Part shown: positions 30,681 to 32,987 of the stretch, in pieces | Numbering within the stretch: the stretch's first letter is position 1 | Layout of the letters: each line of letters starts with the position of its first letter | NCBI RefSeq assembly: GCF_007713735.2 | Contig: NZ_VMNW02000091.1 | Span: 1-32,987 of the forward strand | Direction of reading: 5' to 3' | Length of the DNA stretch: 32,987 nucleotides | DNA from: Amycolatopsis acidicola | GTDB lineage: Bacteria > Actinomycetota > Actinomycetes > Mycobacteriales > Pseudonocardiaceae | Position numbers and translations under genes: made by a program | The notes under the pieces: generated by a model | Databases searched by the model: none | What the model was told of the DNA's origin: nothing | Seen by the model: only the letters and a program-made list of their open reading frames with translations

Positions 30681-31652
30681 CTACTGGCCCAAGGTTGACG
30701 GAAGGTGACCAGCCCGGGCCAGCGCGTCGGACGCCCGGCGTCGAACCGCTTCGTCCAGTTCGGGCGGATTGCGCACTTTCGCGTCGCCGCCGAGGCTGAG
30801 CACGAGCCGCGCCATCCACCACTCGTCGCCGTAGCGCATCCGCACCAGCAGCCGCCCGCCCGGCAGCTCCTCCTGCTCCTCGCACGGGTAGTACTCGGCC
30901 ACCCAGCGCGCGTCCGGCTCCAGCACCAGCTCGGCCACCGGCTGGCCGGGGCGGGCGGAGAACACGCCGTCGGTGATGTCCGTGGGCCGGGCGCTGGACG
31001 GCGGCGCGGCGGGCTCTTCGAGTACCTGCACGTCGTCGATCCGGTCGAGCCGGAACAGCCGCACGCCCTCGGCCCGGCGGCACCACGCCTCCAGGTAGCC
31101 CACGGCCTGCACGATCAGCAGCCGCATCGGGTCCACCGTGCGCTCGGTGATCTCGTCCCGTGAGGCCGTGTAGTAGCGGATCCTCAAGACGCGCTTGGCT
31201 TGCAGGGCCCGCTGCACCACGCTCCGGGTGTGCGCGGTGGCCTTCCCTTCGCGCACGCCGAGGCCGACCACCACACCGGAAGGCTGGGCCTGCCCGGCCG
31301 CCGCCTCGATCTTGGCGATCGCCCGGCGCACCGCGTCGGTGTCCAGCAGGCCGGGCGTCTCGGCCAGCGCGCGCAGCGCCACCAGCAGAGCCGTGGCCTC
31401 GCCGCCGGTGAGCCGCAGCGGCCGGTTCATCCCCGCGTCGAAGGTGACCGTGACGGTGTCGCCCTCGAACGACAGGTCGATCAGGTCGCCGGGCCCGTAG
31501 CCGGGCAGCCCGCACATCCACAGCAGTTCCAGATCCCGGCGCAGCTGTTTCTCGGTGACGCCGAAATCCCTTGCCGCGTCGTCGATCCTGATGCCCGGAC
31601 GGGCCAGCAGGTACGGCACGAGCGCGAGCAGGCGGGGCATCCGGTCGCTCAT
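30681..31652 (-). CDS. pafC: WYL-domain DNA-damage regulator PafC
   Basis: 323 residues. The N-terminal winged helix (RMPRLLALVPYLLARPGIRIDDAARDFGVTEKQLRRDLELLWMCGLPGY) is followed by a WYL domain (VLRIRYYTASRDEITERTVDPMRLLIVQAVGYLEAWCRRAEGVRLFRLDRI) and the WCX C-terminal extension. PafB and PafC form a heterodimer that activates the SOS-independent DNA-damage response in mycobacteria; the family senses single-stranded nucleic acid through the WYL domain. The ATG at 31652 overlaps the pafB stop (ATGA), so equal expression is expected. Confidence 0.94.
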   Translation of the reverse strand: MSDRMPRLLALVPYLLARPGIRIDDAARDFGVTEKQLRRDLELLWMCGLPGYGPGDLIDLSFEGDTVTVTFDAGMNRPLRLTGGEATALLVALRALAETPGLLDTDAVRRAIAKIEAAAGQAQPSGVVVGLGVREGKATAHTRSVVQRALQAKRVLRIRYYTASRDEITERTVDPMRLLIVQAVGYLEAWCRRAEGVRLFRLDRIDDVQVLEEPAAPPSSARPTDITDGVFSARPGQPVAELVLEPDARWVAEYYPCEEQEELPGGRLLVRMRYGDEWWMARLVLSLGGDAKVRNPPELDEAVRRRASDALARAGHLPSTLGQ

Positions 31653-32629
31653 GGCCTGTCTCCCTGCGCCGCCACCGCGTACAGCCGCTCGCGGACCGCC
31701 TTGGCCAGCACTTCCGGCTCCAGGACGAGCACGTCGGGCCCGTGGCCGGCGATCCAGTCCGCGGCGCCTTCCGGGTAGTACAGCTCGACTTCGGCCAGAT
31801 CGCCGTCGACGCCGTCGACCGTGAGCCTGCCCGTCAGCTTCGCGCGGCGGCGCACCCCGGCCGCCCGGCGGTCGGCGATCCACAGTTTCGCGGTGGCCAC
31901 CGGCGACGGCTCGGCGCTGCCGCTGCCCGCGACGAACTCCAGCAGGTTCACGTTCTCCGGCCGCCGCACCTCCCCCGGCTTCCCGGCGGTGCGGACCTCC
32001 CCGACGACGCGGGAAAGCCGGAAACAACGCGGCGCGTTCCTGTCCCTGTCGTGGCCGACGACGTACCAGCGGGCCCGCCACGACACCACGCCCCACGGTT
32101 CGAGGGTGCGCGTGAGCCGCTCCGGCGAACCCGGCCGCCGGTACTCGAAACGCACCGCCTGCCGGGCCTGTACCGCCGCCAGGAGTGGCGAAAACGCCGG
32201 TTCGGTGCGGACCCGCGACTCCACGACCGGCGGCGCCGTATGGTCGACCTCCACGCCCGCGGCGCGCAGTTTCACGAGCGCGCCCTGGGCCTGCCCGGTC
32301 AGCTCCGGGGAATCCCACAGGCGCACGGCGAGCCCCACCGCGGCGGCCTCGTCCGGCGCCAGCTCGATCTCGCCCAGCTCGTAGTCGCGGCGCGCGATGC
32401 GGTACCCGTCACCGGGGTCGAACACGGAGTTCCGCCCGATCTCCAGCGGGATCCCCAACTCGCGCAGCTCGGTCTTGTCGCGCTCGAACATCCGCGAGAA
32501 CGCGTCATCGCTCGCCGCGTCGGCGTATCCGGGCACGATGCCGCGGATGCGTTCGGCACTGAGGTACTGCCTGGTGGACAGCAAGGCGAGAACCAGGTTC
32601 ACCAGGCGTTCGGCGCGGGCGGTGGACAC
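31649..32629 (-). CDS. pafB: WYL-domain DNA-damage regulator PafB
   Basis: 326 residues with the same layout as PafC. The winged helix is AERLVNLVLALLSTRQYLSAERIRGIVPGY...FERDKTELRELGIPLEI. The WYL-type core is AVRFEYRRPGSPERLTRTLEPWGVVSWRARWYVVGHDRDRNAPRCFRLSRV, with a C-terminal WCX extension. GTG start at 32629. It is the first gene of the pafB-pafC unit and may run on into the tat genes. In M. tuberculosis pafA is immediately upstream; here the 358 bp to the window edge hold no pafA. Confidence 0.94.
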   Translation of the reverse strand: MSTARAERLVNLVLALLSTRQYLSAERIRGIVPGYADAASDDAFSRMFERDKTELRELGIPLEIGRNSVFDPGDGYRIARRDYELGEIELAPDEAAAVGLAVRLWDSPELTGQAQGALVKLRAAGVEVDHTAPPVVESRVRTEPAFSPLLAAVQARQAVRFEYRRPGSPERLTRTLEPWGVVSWRARWYVVGHDRDRNAPRCFRLSRVVGEVRTAGKPGEVRRPENVNLLEFVAGSGSAEPSPVATAKLWIADRRAAGVRRRAKLTGRLTVDGVDGDLAEVELYYPEGAADWIAGHGPDVLVLEPEVLAKAVRERLYAVAAQGDRP

Positions 32630-32817
32630 GCGACCACACTAGCTCTTGTCCCCCCGGCCCGATCGGAGGTCCCGGGATTACACGCCGTGAATTTCGAACT
32701 TCTGACCGATCCGCGCCGCGATTCGATGATCACCTTCGCGGGTCGATGGTGGAGGCTCGGTGTGTTGGCTGGGCGCGGGCTGCGGCAGCAACGGACGCGC
32801 GCGGGGCGCGCTGGGTG
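32630..32817. other. Upstream region of pafB, no gene seen
   Basis: The 188 bp before pafB contain an AT-richer stretch (32678-32735, with GAATTTCGAACTTC), the likely place of the pafB promoter on the minus strand. I could not fix -35 and -10 elements. The right part (32760-32817) is GC-rich and leads into the inverted repeat. Short open frames here have no ribosome site. Confidence 0.5.
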
Positions 32818-32942
32818 CACCCCTCCGCCGCCCCGATCCGGGAGTGTTCGCGGTCATCGGGCCGCGTCAAGGCGGGAAAGAGTACCTTGACCCAGCCCGA
32901 TGACCGCAAAAGCAGGCTGGGGATCGGGACGGCGGAGGGGTG
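32818..32942. repeat. Three-tier nested inverted repeat, 125 bp
   Basis: Outer arms of 22 bp (32818-32839 and 32921-32942) pair with one mismatch. Middle arms of 13 bp, GCGGTCATCGGGC (32850-32862) and GCCCGATGACCGC (32895-32907), pair perfectly. Inner arms GTCAAGG (32866-32872) and CCTTGAC (32885-32891) enclose a 12-nt loop. The tiers are separated by asymmetric spacers (10 against 13 nt, and 3 against 3 nt). No coding frame is convincing. It could be a terminator of a gene beyond the window, or a copy of an interspersed palindromic element. Confidence 0.85.
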
Positions 32943-32987
32943 TGGCCGTCGGGACGGCTCGCTTCGCGTTGCCGGGTGGCCGTTTGG

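Noticed and set aside
32684..32700. TTTCGAACTTC upstream of pafB as a LexA (SOS) box.
   Set aside because: Only one half (CGAAC) matches; the inverted partner of TCGAAC-N4-GTTCGA is missing.

Overview
This is GC-rich, densely packed actinobacterial DNA. GTG and TTG starts are frequent and ATGA stop/start overlaps are common. Several gene orders match Actinobacteria: a four-gene conservon (cvnA-D), and the block 5'-3' exonuclease ... DUF4333 membrane protein - helY - [diacylglycerol kinase] - tatC - tatA - pafC - pafB, which follows Mycobacterium tuberculosis Rv2090-Rv2096c. Gene content and protein style suggest Pseudonocardiaceae, most likely Amycolatopsis or a close relative. That placement is inferred from recognition, not from a search.

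Region 1 (1-9.45 kb) looks like a DosR/DevR-type dormancy locus. It holds a DUF1876 protein (Rv1738 family), a nicotinate phosphoribosyltransferase homologue (Rv0573c/PncB2 type), a phosphoribosyltransferase (Rv0571c type), an acyl-CoA synthetase, E1-alpha and E1-beta ketoacid dehydrogenase homologues, two tandem-domain universal stress proteins, a wax ester/diacylglycerol acyltransferase (WS/DGAT) homologue and a PPOX-fold flavoprotein (Rv0080 type). Five sites resembling the DosR box sit in the three regulatory gaps. The surprise is that most of the 'enzymes' have lost hallmark active-site residues although their reading frames are intact: the NAPRTase phosphohistidine is Pro, the E1-beta ThDP-activating Glu is Ala, the E1-alpha GDG...NN motif is SDG...ND, the WS/DGAT HHxxxDG motif is absent, and the synthetase A8 GYRIG motif is replaced. 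The locus may encode a set of stress-induced pseudoenzymes or re-purposed enzymes.

Region 2 (9.45-11.2 kb) is a Tat-exported GH64 beta-1,3-glucanase behind a near-perfect DasR (dre) operator. It ends in a 16-bp perfect terminator stem that abuts a second dre-like palindrome. Region 3 (11.2-16.2 kb) is a complete conservon (sensor kinase-like protein, roadblock protein, DUF742 protein, small GTPase) followed by a 5'-3' exonuclease.

Region 4 (16.2-25.4 kb) lies between the Rv2090-like and Rv2091c-like genes and looks accessory. It contains a degenerate 21/23-bp tandem repeat; a divergent pair of units around a GTGATATCAC palindrome (SPFH protein - RHH regulator - GPP34 on one side, a NatAB-type ABC exporter on the other); an excellent intrinsic terminator; a frameshifted glycine-zipper pseudogene beside a YbaB-like gene; and a duplicated DUF4333-Eis acetyltransferase module.

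Region 5 (25.5-32.6 kb) is core housekeeping: helY, a lipid kinase, tatC, tatA, a small membrane protein and the DNA-damage regulator pair pafC/pafB. The window ends in a three-tier nested inverted repeat (32818-32942) that may be an interspersed element.
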